Origin: Sulfolobus sp. A20 | Lineage (GTDB): Archaea > Thermoproteota > Thermoprotei_A > Sulfolobales > Sulfolobaceae | DNA: 64,000 nt | NCBI RefSeq assembly: GCF_001719125.1 | Contig: NZ_CP017006.1 | Location: 186,001-250,000 of the forward strand | Direction: 5' to 3' | Shown here: positions 36,224 to 45,671 of the stretch, piece by piece | Position numbering within the stretch: the stretch's first letter is position 1 | Layout: the number at the start of each line of letters is the position of its first letter | The notes under the pieces: model-generated | What the model was told of the DNA's origin: nothing | The model's database searches: none | What the model saw: the letters and a program-made list of their open reading frames with translations, nothing else | Translations under genes and position numbers: made by a program

Positions 36224-36613
36224 TGTTTTTAAAGAGTATAAAAAGACTTCCAATGTTGACTATTTTTTAATTTTAGGATTTAGTAAGTAAAATAGATTTA
36301 AAAAATGATTAAATTCATCAATGGGCTTTCGGACAAGAGTGAATTGAATTTTTCTATCTATTTTATAAAATATAAAAATGTAGATATTTAGATAAATATA
36401 TAAAATATTTTAATTATAAAGACTGAATTACTATAAACACATAATAATATCATGTAGTATCTTTTTACCATTATCTATGCAAATTTATTGACGGTCTCTA
36501 TTAAAAAGTTTTTAATTATATAGCAAAATATATAATGATAGATCAGCTATTTGTTCAAAAAAATCAACGATAAAAAAGAAACTATTAAATATCATAAAGA
36601 AGTATATATAAAT
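36224..36613. other. Long AT-rich intergenic region
   Basis: About 390 bp, over 75% A+T, with poly-T runs that may end the FAU-1 transcript (36263-36275). TTAAATATC near 36585 stands about 25 bp before the favoured ATG of the next gene. No RNA gene or repeat was recognised. Confidence 0.5.
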
Positions 36614-37192
36614 ATGAAATTAAACGGAATTGATATCTCATCGATCATCAGTTCCCAAACAGCCTACGTAGCTACAACATACGAGTTCATAGAAATCTTC
36701 GCTGAAGACTTCCCTACGTATATCTCTTTAGATGTAAATGGAAGAATTATTAGAAAACTAATTGTACTTTCTAGGCCTAGAATCAATTTCAGTTTCTATC
36801 CAAATTATAAGTATATTATAGAGAAGAGTAATTTTAATGATAACTATTCCTTACAATCACTTAAAGATGCCGAAAAGATATTAATATATATCAAGGCTAC
36901 GAGAAAAAGTATGGGAAACGAGAAAGTAATGCAACCAATTATTAACTTTTTAGGATTAAAGAATGATAAACCTTCTAAACTCCTAGTAGTGAACGATATT
37001 CCAATCGTTACAACAAATAGAAAAGAAGAATTGATTTCACAAACAATAGAATTTATAAAACAAGAATTAGGTCTTGACATTTCCACATTGCCTACTATTG
37101 TAAATGCATCAGATTATAGAGAAATTAGGAAGAGAGGAAAAGTGAAAATAGTTGACGTTGATTACTATCAAAACCCACTTATCCTTCCCTAA
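36614..37192 (+). CDS. Hypothetical protein next to the vWA/PP2A cluster
   Basis: 192 residues from ATG 36614; longer in-frame reading (from 36551) is less likely, because TTAAATATC precedes the chosen start at leaderless distance. NGIDISSIISSQTAYVATTYEFIEIFAEDFPTYISLDVNGRII suggests an N-terminal beta domain; later LVVNDIPIVTTNRKEELISQTIEFIKQELGLDISTLPTIV. No family recognised. The 3' end overlaps the vWA gene by 14 nt (convergent). Confidence 0.6.
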   Translation: MKLNGIDISSIISSQTAYVATTYEFIEIFAEDFPTYISLDVNGRIIRKLIVLSRPRINFSFYPNYKYIIEKSNFNDNYSLQSLKDAEKILIYIKATRKSMGNEKVMQPIINFLGLKNDKPSKLLVVNDIPIVTTNRKEELISQTIEFIKQELGLDISTLPTIVNASDYREIRKRGKVKIVDVDYYQNPLILP

Positions 37193-38333
37193 GCTTTCTT
37201 GTCACTTCACTAGTTACCTCTTTTGATAGTCTCTTAGTCTGTTCTATTGAGCCTAACCTTTTAGTTGTCTCTAAGTTCTCTGAGAGTCTTCTGGTAGTCT
37301 CTATGAAGTCAAGTCTCCTAGTTTGTTGAGCTATTTGGTTCATTTGTGTTAAAGTTCTAGTAGCTTCTACTAATTGTTCTGCTTGAACTTGCTTTGCGTA
37401 TTTGTCTAAGAGCTCATAGTATCTATACTCATTTAATAAATCCTCATCTAAAGAGGAAACAAACGTGTTTTGGTCAGTAGCTTTCCTAACTTGAACTACT
37501 TGCAATAGTGACTCTTGCTTACTTGTAACGGGATCTTCATAAGTTACTCTTACTGTTAGGAAGTTTCCCTCATAGTTTGCTGGCAATATGGTCTCCCCTA
37601 GAATCTTTACTACATTTTCTATTCCATTAATCTTAACCGGCAGACTAGCATAATTCAATAGTTTTACTGCCCCTTCAGAAGTTATGTCAACTGTAACATT
37701 TTTTGCCGCTATTTGGGTTACGGCTTTCTGGGGCAACTTTTGTGGGATCTCTGAGGGATCAGATACATGATACATTACTCCTCCCGTTTTATCGCTAATT
37801 TTTTGGAGTAGTTGTTCATTATAATCATCACCAACACCAAAGGAATGAATCTGAAGCCTATCATAATATTTCACTTTAAGATAGTTATCCAGGTTGGTTT
37901 CATCAGTCGGATTACCGTCCGTCAATAACAATATATAAGCAGGAATGTTATATTTCTTAGCAATATTGTTTGCACTGAGTAATGCTGTATAAAGAACGGT
38001 CTGACCTCCAGCGCTTATATTCTGTATCTCCTCAGTCATATCAGATGGATCAACAAATTCCTTAACTACATTAACTGTTGAGGAAAAAGTTATGAATGAA
38101 ACTTTATTCCCTTTAGGTATACGTTTAAATAGCTCAATTGCACCTTGTTTTGCTAATTCTATCTTATATCCAGCCATTGACCCACTAGTATCCAACACTA
38201 TAATGTAATGAAAGCCAGACGCTGACCCCAATTTTTCCGGAACTAATAAAACTTTAAAGACATACCTAACATCTGCATTATACGAATACTTGTGACTAGT
38301 ATTTACCCTTAATGAGAGAGTCATCTTACCCAC
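37179..38333 (-). CDS. von Willebrand factor A domain protein with Thr-rich C-terminal tail (ArnB/vWA type)
   Basis: 384 residues. The vWA domain has an intact MIDAS: VLDTSGSMAGYKIELAKQG (D-x-S-x-S) and ILLLTDGNPTDETN. A beta-sandwich follows, then a helical tail with six T-[R/K]-x-L units (TRTL, TRRL twice, TKRL twice, TRKL) in the last 65 residues. The tail looks like a multi-site phosphothreonine platform for the FHA protein encoded two genes upstream. Ends one base from the PP2A start, so the three minus genes form one operon. ArnB and ArnA form such a pair in S. acidocaldarius; which of the two vWA genes here is the orthologue is undecided. Confidence 0.85.
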   Translation of the reverse strand: MGKMTLSLRVNTSHKYSYNADVRYVFKVLLVPEKLGSASGFHYIIVLDTSGSMAGYKIELAKQGAIELFKRIPKGNKVSFITFSSTVNVVKEFVDPSDMTEEIQNISAGGQTVLYTALLSANNIAKKYNIPAYILLLTDGNPTDETNLDNYLKVKYYDRLQIHSFGVGDDYNEQLLQKISDKTGGVMYHVSDPSEIPQKLPQKAVTQIAAKNVTVDITSEGAVKLLNYASLPVKINGIENVVKILGETILPANYEGNFLTVRVTYEDPVTSKQESLLQVVQVRKATDQNTFVSSLDEDLLNEYRYYELLDKYAKQVQAEQLVEATRTLTQMNQIAQQTRRLDFIETTRRLSENLETTKRLGSIEQTKRLSKEVTSEVTRKLREG

Positions 38334-39146
38334 CTATAGATAAATCTTATCCATTTTTCCATCCTTTTTTAAAATTAAAACACCTGCTCTCATTTTATGA
38401 TACCTACTTGAAAAAACTGTTATCACTTTCCCATTCATATCTTCTCTAAATCCATCCGCTACTTCATGACCCCTAATTATCCCATTTAACGAGTTTTTCT
38501 TTAAGAAATCCTCTACTACTCTTTCTCCGAAATAATAAGTTCCCTCACCTCTTATGTTAGGCAAAAAATCTAAATCTCCTAATCCTTCTCTCGGGTCGTT
38601 CCAAAGTAGCTGGAATGCTATAGGATCGTTAGGTATCTCGTCTGGCCTAGGTAGCTTTTTTATGTCTTCTACTTTTTCAAGCCCCGAAGCTATTCCTCCG
38701 TGTACGCAAAAATAATTATTAACTACAACTGCGTAGGGCATATAAGAGAATAACTCTATAAACATATTGTAATTTTCTTCACCCAGCTTGTTACTAATCT
38801 CCTTCTTAAAGCCATAATATTCATTTGTTAATGGACTCTCATGATTTCCCCTTAGCACTATATATTTCTCCTTATTTTCAATCAATTTTTGTAATATAAG
38901 TTTCAAATTACCTAACTGATCCTCCCCTCTATCAACGTAATCCCCAAGAAAAACTACCTTGTCAACCTTATCTGCAATATCAGAAAAAACTTGGCTTGTG
39001 ACATCAATTGCGCCATGTGTATCCCCTACGAATGCTACATTACCATCTACTTCAATTGTTCCTAGAAAAGGGGATTCAAACGATTGAAATATTTCTAGAG
39101 CCTTATTTACAATGCTCTTGATTTCGTCTAGCTCAATCAAACTCAT
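38334..39146 (-). CDS. PP2A-type serine/threonine protein phosphatase
   Basis: 270 residues, complete metallophosphatase: VAFVGDTHGAID (GDxHG), VVFLGDYVDRGEDQ (GDxxDRG), IVLRGNHESPL (GNHE), CVHGGIASG and IIRGHEVADGF. This is the PPP family, with two metals in the active site. It should dephosphorylate the vWA/FHA partners, which are known to be PP2A-controlled in Sulfolobus motility regulation. It overlaps the FHA gene by 4 nt and sits directly before the vWA gene; all are on the minus strand. Confidence 0.93.
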   Translation of the reverse strand: MSLIELDEIKSIVNKALEIFQSFESPFLGTIEVDGNVAFVGDTHGAIDVTSQVFSDIADKVDKVVFLGDYVDRGEDQLGNLKLILQKLIENKEKYIVLRGNHESPLTNEYYGFKKEISNKLGEENYNMFIELFSYMPYAVVVNNYFCVHGGIASGLEKVEDIKKLPRPDEIPNDPIAFQLLWNDPREGLGDLDFLPNIRGEGTYYFGERVVEDFLKKNSLNGIIRGHEVADGFREDMNGKVITVFSSRYHKMRAGVLILKKDGKMDKIYL

Positions 39147-39775
39147 TCTCCCACAATTCTGACTACTGTATTGTTACCTAACTTTATTATTGAGTTAGAT
39201 TGAATCTTAACCTTACCCTTTATGGGTTGAAACATTTTACCATCATAAATATAGGTTCCATTCGTACTATTCAAATCCTCTATATACAACTCTCCATTTT
39301 CTAGGCTTAAAACTGCATGCTTTCTAGAAACTTCAGGGTCAGGGATAACTATTACATTTTCTGGACTTCTCCCTAATGAAATTGAGGGAAAGATATCAAA
39401 GTCTAAGGGTAATTTAGTCTTGTTGAATGCCGAATTTGGAGTATTTATGAACAACAAATAATATTTAGATGGTTGAGGGACTGCTACTTGAGGCTGCTGA
39501 ACAGATGGTTGAGTGGAAAGTTCTGGGGTAGGAGATTGGGCTGGAGCTTGCGGAGATGGAGAAGGTTGAGATTCGACTTGTAGCTGTTGAGAAATTTCAA
39601 CTTGGCTTTGTTGTGTTGTTGGTTGCTGAATAGATTCCGGTTGCTGAGAGGAAACTTGCGGTTGAGCTGGTTGTTGGGGAGCAACAGCCTCTTCAGGTTT
39701 CTTAGTACCGCATTTTATACAGAACAATGAATCATCAGCGTTTTCATACGCACAAACTGGACATTTCCATGTCAT
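39143..39775 (-). CDS. arnA: Zinc-ribbon FHA-domain protein (ArnA type)
   Basis: 210 residues from ATG 39775; an upstream in-frame ATG would run into the divergent gene and is rejected. Order: zinc ribbon (WKCPVCAYENADDSLFCIKCGT, C4-C7-C19-C22), a Gln/Pro-rich linker of about 75 residues (PQQPAQPQ...QPSPSPQAPAQSPTP), then an FHA domain at ~120-208: SLGRSPENVIVIPDPEVSRKHA and LNSTNGTYIYD with the pThr-binding Arg, Ser-His and Asn residues. This is the layout of S. acidocaldarius ArnA, a repressor of archaellum expression acting with ArnB and PP2A. It is divergent from the second vWA gene. Confidence 0.88.
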   Translation of the reverse strand: MTWKCPVCAYENADDSLFCIKCGTKKPEEAVAPQQPAQPQVSSQQPESIQQPTTQQSQVEISQQLQVESQPSPSPQAPAQSPTPELSTQPSVQQPQVAVPQPSKYYLLFINTPNSAFNKTKLPLDFDIFPSISLGRSPENVIVIPDPEVSRKHAVLSLENGELYIEDLNSTNGTYIYDGKMFQPIKGKVKIQSNSIIKLGNNTVVRIVGE

Positions 39776-39829
39776 GTTTGTATAAATCGAGTAATAGTAC
39801 TTAAAAATTTCTGTTATAATATTTTTGAC

Positions 39830-40900
39830 ATGACTGTAACACTTAACGTAAAGCAAACACATGATTACGCATATACTGACAGACCAACAGAAGTGGGCTT
39901 CGTAATTTATATAACGCCAGAGAAGACAGCAATCACGAGAAATACACACTACATCATTATGATAGATAACAGCCCTTCGATGCAAGGGGAAAAACTTAGT
40001 ACAGCGGTTGAATCAGCAAAAAAGCTTTTAAGTGATTTGCCCCCAGGTAATTTCGTAACTATAATAGCTTTCTCTAATCATCCCGAGATAAAATACCAAG
40101 GACCTACCGGAAGCGCAGTTAATTTTGATGTAGGTAAGGGTTACACAACCAGGTTACACGAGGCTATTTCATTCAGCTTAAATCTAGCTAAGCAGTCACA
40201 AGTCCCCACTAAAATAATAATGCTAACCGATGGTAAACCAACAGATAAGAGAAACGTTAAAGATTACGAAAAACTGGACATTCCCCAAAACGTCCAAATC
40301 ATTACAATAGGGATAGGTAAGGATTACAATGAAGAGATACTTAAGAAATTAGCTGATAAAAGTGCTGGAAACTTCTATCATATTCAGAATACTTCTGAGC
40401 TACCTAACGTATTTGAGAAAGAGAGATCTACTTCAGCTTATGCATATAATTTGCAATTCATAACGCCACAAGGATTTATACCTTATAATTATGATTTACC
40501 AATAAGACTACCGATAATAGATAAACTAACATCAATATATGGGAGCCTTGTGATCCCTCCAGGCAACACTGCTTTCACTGTTTTCTTTACAATAACTTAT
40601 ATTGATCCTGTAGATAATCAGCAAAAAAACGAAACTAAGAGCGTTGTTATTCAAAGAGGAAATACTCAAATTGTGGAAAGTCACATCAATAGGGACGTAT
40701 TATTGACGATTAGATATTATAGACTCTTGAGGGAATACACAGAGGCTTTAGTCTCTGGCAAGGACACTACTAGAATACTTAATCAACTGAGACAAATCGC
40801 TGAGGAGACGAGAAGGTCCGATCTGATTGAACAGACTGAAAAATTAGGAAGTGATAAAAAAGCTGATTTATCAGAAGTAACTAAAAAGATGAGGTCATGA
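39830..40900 (+). CDS. von Willebrand factor A domain protein (ArnB/vWA type), divergent copy
   Basis: 356 residues. MIDAS motif MIDNSPSMQGEKLSTAVESAKK (D-x-S-x-S) and KIIMLTDGKPTDKRN; beta-sandwich then a helical tail with TRIL, TRRS, TEKL, TKKM, a degenerate form of the T-R/K-x-L series of the 37179 paralogue. Starts ATG 55 bp from the ArnA-type gene in the opposite direction, so the two share a regulatory region. It overlaps trm10 by 4 nt. It is probably one of the partners of the FHA protein. Confidence 0.85.
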   Translation: MTVTLNVKQTHDYAYTDRPTEVGFVIYITPEKTAITRNTHYIIMIDNSPSMQGEKLSTAVESAKKLLSDLPPGNFVTIIAFSNHPEIKYQGPTGSAVNFDVGKGYTTRLHEAISFSLNLAKQSQVPTKIIMLTDGKPTDKRNVKDYEKLDIPQNVQIITIGIGKDYNEEILKKLADKSAGNFYHIQNTSELPNVFEKERSTSAYAYNLQFITPQGFIPYNYDLPIRLPIIDKLTSIYGSLVIPPGNTAFTVFFTITYIDPVDNQQKNETKSVVIQRGNTQIVESHINRDVLLTIRYYRLLREYTEALVSGKDTTRILNQLRQIAEETRRSDLIEQTEKLGSDKKADLSEVTKKMRS

Positions 40901-41829
40901 TACTAGGCAAGGCGTTTGGCAAATACTTAAGAGATGAGCTAGGTATTGACTCATTGAAAGTAACTAGGCTAAAGAAAGTTTTCAAGACGGGATATTTACA
41001 GTCGATTGCTATTAATATGCTGATATATAACTACGGTTTACTGAAAAAGGAGGAAAAAGGGTGGATAGTTTCTGAAGAGGAGAAAGTAAAGATACTCGCG
41101 GGAAATGGCGAGGCTAAGACAAATTATGTTACCAGTAAAGGCGGAGAGATAAAGATTAAGGAAGAAATAGTCCCATTAGAGCCTCAATTTATTATTGATC
41201 TGGGACTTTTTAAAGAACATACTGAGGAAGAAAAAATAAGCTTATTAGAGCAGATTAAACTAACTTTAGTAACGATTAGACATTACCTAAGTGATTTAAA
41301 TTTAAAGTTATTCAATAAACCTGAATTCTTCTCGTTAGAGGTTAAAAATAAGGTTTATACGATTAATCAAATCCCTAAGGAGAAAACTATTGTTCTAAAT
41401 CCATATGGAGATATAATCGCTAATGAGAGTATAATATTGAACAGTAAATTTTTCATAATAGGAGGTATAGTGGACAAGGGAAGAAGATATAAGAACGCTA
41501 CTACTCTCTTGGCAAAAAAATATGGTTACGACGATTTGCCTCAAGTAAAAATAACTTTAAGGGGATCAATCGTGGGAGTTCCGGATAGGATAAACAAGAT
41601 TGTTGAGATAGTTCTTAATACTATTACGGGATCATCATTAGAAGATGCTATAATATTATCACAATCAAACGCTGATAAACTAAATAGATTAGTTACAGAA
41701 ATAAATAAAATGAATGAATTGAATTTGGAGAAAGCTAGAGAGCTAGCTTCTTGGCTTAAAGTAGACCAAAGAATTCTTAACTTTGCTTTAAGAAAAAGCA
41801 AATTCAAAAATCAATCTATTTCTTCTTGA
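40897..41829 (+). CDS. trm10: tRNA position-9 methyltransferase Trm10 (SPOUT)
   Basis: 310 residues. The SPOUT core is clear: KTIVLNPYGDIIANESII, SKFFIIGGIVDKGRRYKNATTLLAKKYGYDDLPQVKITLRGSIVGVPDRINKIVEIVLNTI, which forms the knot and SAM site. The archaeal Trm10 of S. acidocaldarius makes m1A9 in tRNA, and this has the same size. The N-terminal ~80 residues include a KKVFKTGYLQSIAINMLIYNYG winged-like region that recognises tRNA. ATGA overlap with the vWA gene. Convergent 19-nt overlap with the next gene. Confidence 0.9.
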   Translation: MILGKAFGKYLRDELGIDSLKVTRLKKVFKTGYLQSIAINMLIYNYGLLKKEEKGWIVSEEEKVKILAGNGEAKTNYVTSKGGEIKIKEEIVPLEPQFIIDLGLFKEHTEEEKISLLEQIKLTLVTIRHYLSDLNLKLFNKPEFFSLEVKNKVYTINQIPKEKTIVLNPYGDIIANESIILNSKFFIIGGIVDKGRRYKNATTLLAKKYGYDDLPQVKITLRGSIVGVPDRINKIVEIVLNTITGSSLEDAIILSQSNADKLNRLVTEINKMNELNLEKARELASWLKVDQRILNFALRKSKFKNQSISS

Positions 41830-42128
41830 ATCTTCCTCTTCCCTTCAATAAGCTTCCTTGGGAAAGGAATATTTTGTATCTCCTCTATCTTAATTCCCAT
41901 CTTCTTCAAATTTTCAATAGCCTGCTTTAAATCATCCTCATGAGTAGCATATTTTACTGCCTCCTTTACCTTCTCTATATCAGGATTATTCGCTCTGAAC
42001 CTCTCTGCACTCACACTAATCCAGTTATTGTTATTTTTATAAACGAAAACTACATCTTGAAAATATCCAGGAATTACATGCTCTACTCCAGCTAGATAAT
42101 ACTCGCCTATTTTATATACTTTAGACAT
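41811..42128 (-). CDS. Hypothetical protein
   Basis: 105 residues from ATG 42128 (a TTG one codon earlier is also open). MSKVYKIGEYYLAGVEHVIPGYFQDVVFVYKNNNNWISVSAERFRANNPDIEKVKEAVKY begins like a beta-rich domain; the second half is helical and basic. No cysteines, no family recognised. Convergent with trm10, with a short 3' overlap. Confidence 0.6.
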   Translation of the reverse strand: MSKVYKIGEYYLAGVEHVIPGYFQDVVFVYKNNNNWISVSAERFRANNPDIEKVKEAVKYATHEDDLKQAIENLKKMGIKIEEIQNIPFPRKLIEGKRKIQEEID

Positions 42129-42166
42129 CAATAATATTTATTCTAATATCACTTAAAAATTAACTG

Positions 42167-42869
42167 ATGACTTACACAATAGATTATGTGATAAAAGCCA
42201 TTTCCACGCTTTTACGAGATGGAGAGTTAGTTTATATAGGGTTAAATTCCATTCCTGCTTTAATTGGAAGTTTTATGGCTAGGGATCTCTATGGGAAAAA
42301 GATTAGAATTATTGGAGTAGCTGAAGCACAAAACCCGCAGAAAGTAATTTTATCACCATCAACTGGAAATCCATTTTTTGTAGAGTCCTCTCCAGTAATA
42401 ATTACAGCAGATTCCTTTGATTTAGCTCAAAAAGGAAAGTTAGATGTAATGTTTTTAGGTCCTGCTCAAATAGATGAAGAAACCAATGTTAATCTTTCAG
42501 TTATTGGAAATTATGATAAACCTAACACAAGATTACCTGGCGGAGCAGCAACTGCCTTCATTCTACCCCTAGTCAAAAAAGCTATTTTATGGAATTTAAA
42601 GCATAATAAAAGGAGCTTGGTAAAGAAAGTGGATTTCATAACGGGGACAGCTAAATTCTCAAACAACTTAGTTTACGTGGTTACTAATTTAGGGATATTA
42701 AGGTATGATAGAGAAAGCAAGAAATGGTACGTTGATGGGATATACCCATGGAGCTCCTATGACAAGATAGTAGAAAATACTGAATTCGGTGTAGAAAAAG
42801 GTAAAATGGAGCTAATAAGTTTGGAAGAAAGAGACTTAAAATTCATTAACGATATGGATCCTTATCAGC

Positions 42870-42895
<26 letters not shown>
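42167..42895 (+). CDS. CoA-transferase subunit B-like (GctB/IpdB family)
   Basis: 242 residues. Type I CoA-transferase beta subunit fold: ELVYIGLNSIPALIGSFMA, RIIGVAEAQNPQKV, SPVIITADSFDLAQKGKLDVMFLGPAQIDEETNVNLSVIG, GAATAFILPLVKKA. The usual SENG-type glutamate loop is not obvious (VAEAQN occupies that place), which recalls IpdB, whose partner IpdA supplies the active glutamate. Family reaction: CoA transfer between acyl groups, or ring hydrolysis for IpdAB. The A subunit is encoded in convergent orientation, overlapping by 26 nt. Confidence 0.8.
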
Positions 42896-43643
<748 letters not shown>

Positions 43644-43724
43644 TATCTATTTAGTTTCCCTAAGATTAATACTTAATGCCTTCGTTAAGGAATAAACAAT
43701 TCCGAACGTCCAACTTAATACAAT

Positions 43725-44300
43725 TTATTTTATCTTAACTCCCTCTATTATCCAAAAACCTTCCTTCTCCTTGACTCTAACAACTTTGAATTTTGCTGAT
43801 ATTCTCTTTATACCTTCAACTGGATTTATTCCACCAAATACTACATCTCTTAAAACCAAGTATGCCTTAGAATTAGTCTTAAGTACTCTATGCACTTCCC
43901 TTACTAAATCTAGGTCAATAACCTCAAAGATTACCGCAGAATCAATAGAGGAATCCCTAAACGGAAAAGGTACAGTGAAAATCACGTTTTTATAGGATAT
44001 TGAAGATGAGTCTCCATAATATCCTACGTAAATAGCCTTCTCCTTACGGAAAGGCAATAGGATAGGCTTTACCTCAGTAACCTTATTATTATCTATCACG
44101 AGATCAGCATAGTTCTTTAATATTAACACTTCTCCTTGTAAAAAATTGCTACCGACTATTACATCTAATCTAGGCATTTCAGACAGTTTTCCATAAGCTA
44201 GAGAAAGAGTTTCTTTTGAGCCGTCAAAGATATCTAATTTTACCGCATTAATTAGATTAGTTAAATTCCCTTTAGCATCCATCAGTATTCCAACTTTCAC
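43725..44300 (-). CDS. Methyltransferase-like protein (degenerate class I)
   Basis: 191 residues. FTVPFPFRDSSIDSAVIFEVIDLDLVREVHRVLKTNSKAYLVLRD matches the post-motif segment of class I SAM methyltransferases (type 11), but the glycine-rich SAM-binding motif I is not found in the first half. So it is either a highly divergent or inactive relative. The 55-bp stretch upstream contains TATATTAATAAATA, a promoter for this strand. Confidence 0.55.
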   Translation of the reverse strand: MKVGILMDAKGNLTNLINAVKLDIFDGSKETLSLAYGKLSEMPRLDVIVGSNFLQGEVLILKNYADLVIDNNKVTEVKPILLPFRKEKAIYVGYYGDSSSISYKNVIFTVPFPFRDSSIDSAVIFEVIDLDLVREVHRVLKTNSKAYLVLRDVVFGGINPVEGIKRISAKFKVVRVKEKEGFWIIEGVKIK

Positions 44301-44345
44301 AAGACTAATATTTATGTATATTAATAAATATTTTTAGCTAGAATT

Positions 44346-44720
44346 TTAGAGTAGTGCCTTATGAACATCCGTTATTGCAAACATACCTATTATATTTCCC
44401 TCCTTATTCTTAACTGGTAAGTGTCTAATCTTATTATTAGCCATAATTTTAAGGGCATCATAAACATCAGTTTCCTCATCAATTGTGATTATATTGGTAG
44501 TGGATGCTAAAATTACTGGATCAGAAGAACTTAAACCCATGGATATTGCCTTCACTGCATCCCTGTCTGTAAATATTCCCTTAGGAACTCCATCTTTAGA
44601 TACTATTACCGACCCCACTCCTCTTTCCAGCATTAATTTACACACTTCTTGAAGCGAAGTGTTCTCTTCTACTTGAAAAACGGGAGTAGACATAAACTCC
44701 TTTACCGTTCTCTTCATCAT
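44346..44720 (-). CDS. CBS-domain pair protein
   Basis: 124 residues, two CBS domains in tandem (KEFMSTPVFQVEENTSLQEVCKLMLERGVGSVIVSKDGVPKGIFTDRD; then IITIDEETDVYDALKIMANNKIRHLPVKNKEGNIIGMFAITDVHKALL). Such Bateman modules bind adenosine nucleotides and sense energy state; the partner enzyme is unknown. It follows the DsbA-like gene by 10 nt and likely shares its transcript. ATG 44720 or 44717. Confidence 0.9.
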   Translation of the reverse strand: MMKRTVKEFMSTPVFQVEENTSLQEVCKLMLERGVGSVIVSKDGVPKGIFTDRDAVKAISMGLSSSDPVILASTTNIITIDEETDVYDALKIMANNKIRHLPVKNKEGNIIGMFAITDVHKALL

Positions 44721-44730
44721 ATAGTATATA

Positions 44731-45408
44731 TTAACTTTGTTCCCAATAAGCTTTTAGTTTGACTTTTTTAGGCTGTCCATCATTTAATAGTAAATCTTCT
44801 ATAACATTTCGAATATAATCCTCTTCTTGCACACCTCTAATTAACCAGTAATCATTAACTAGTAAAGCTGGTACTCCTCTTATGCCCATAGCGTGGGCTT
44901 CAGCCTCATCCTCATATACCGACATCTTAGCCCTTTTAGAGTTAATATCTTCTTTAAACTTCTCTATATCTAGACCTACCTCTTTTGCTATCTCGATTAA
45001 TACGCTCTCATCATTAACGTTTTCACCCTCTAAAAAGAACTTCTCTTGAGCTCTATCAAAGTAGTCCCAATACCCTAAATCGCCCTTTTGATACTCAGCA
45101 GCCTTGCAGGCTACTAATGGTGGAAGAGACCAAACCCAGGTTATTTTACCTTTATTTATCACCTTATCTGGATCATAATCTGGATAATATCTTTTAACTA
45201 TCGAAAATTCTTGTCTAAATATCTCCCTAGCTTCTTCTTCAGTAGGAGCAGCTGCCTTAAGATCCTCTAACGAGGATATGATCATGAAAGCTTTATGCTT
45301 TACAATTACATCGCTCTTAAATTCCTTCGTGATATTCCTAAGTCTTCTTGATGTGACGAAGCAAAACGGACATAAGACATCATGGAAAAACGTTATTTTT
45401 ACAACCAT
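44731..45408 (-). CDS. DsbA-family (FrnE-like) thioredoxin-fold protein
   Basis: 225 residues. FHDVLCPFCFVTSRRLRNI has the CPFC redox pair at the start of a thioredoxin fold; the long helical insertion and RGVPALLVNDYWLIRGVQEEDYIRNVIEDL with cis-Pro VP are those of the FrnE/DsbA-like cytosolic subfamily. No signal peptide. It probably handles disulfides or glutathione-like thiols in the cytosol. In an operon with the CBS gene. Confidence 0.87.
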   Translation of the reverse strand: MVVKITFFHDVLCPFCFVTSRRLRNITKEFKSDVIVKHKAFMIISSLEDLKAAAPTEEEAREIFRQEFSIVKRYYPDYDPDKVINKGKITWVWSLPPLVACKAAEYQKGDLGYWDYFDRAQEKFFLEGENVNDESVLIEIAKEVGLDIEKFKEDINSKRAKMSVYEDEAEAHAMGIRGVPALLVNDYWLIRGVQEEDYIRNVIEDLLLNDGQPKKVKLKAYWEQS

Positions 45409-45671
45409 CTTATGCCACCTTATTGTCAGAATGGTTTAATAGACTATTAAAACTTTAGTTCCCCCTTAAATTATGTCATTAATTTTTGAATTAAATAAAT
45501 ATTTTTGTAGAAATTTATTTTTAATAACAATAAATAATGAGAAGTATTATAATATTCGTTTAAACCTACGTGGCTAGTATATGACAATTGTATTAAATCT
45601 TGAACTAATTGAATATAAAAGATAAACATATAATCGGCAAAATTTAAAAACATTTATACAACTTTAATATT

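Noticed and set aside
39776-39985. Upstream extension of the FHA protein (70 extra residues)
   Set aside because: It would run through the divergent vWA start and its sequence is cysteine-rich noise; the zinc ribbon starts at ATG 39775.
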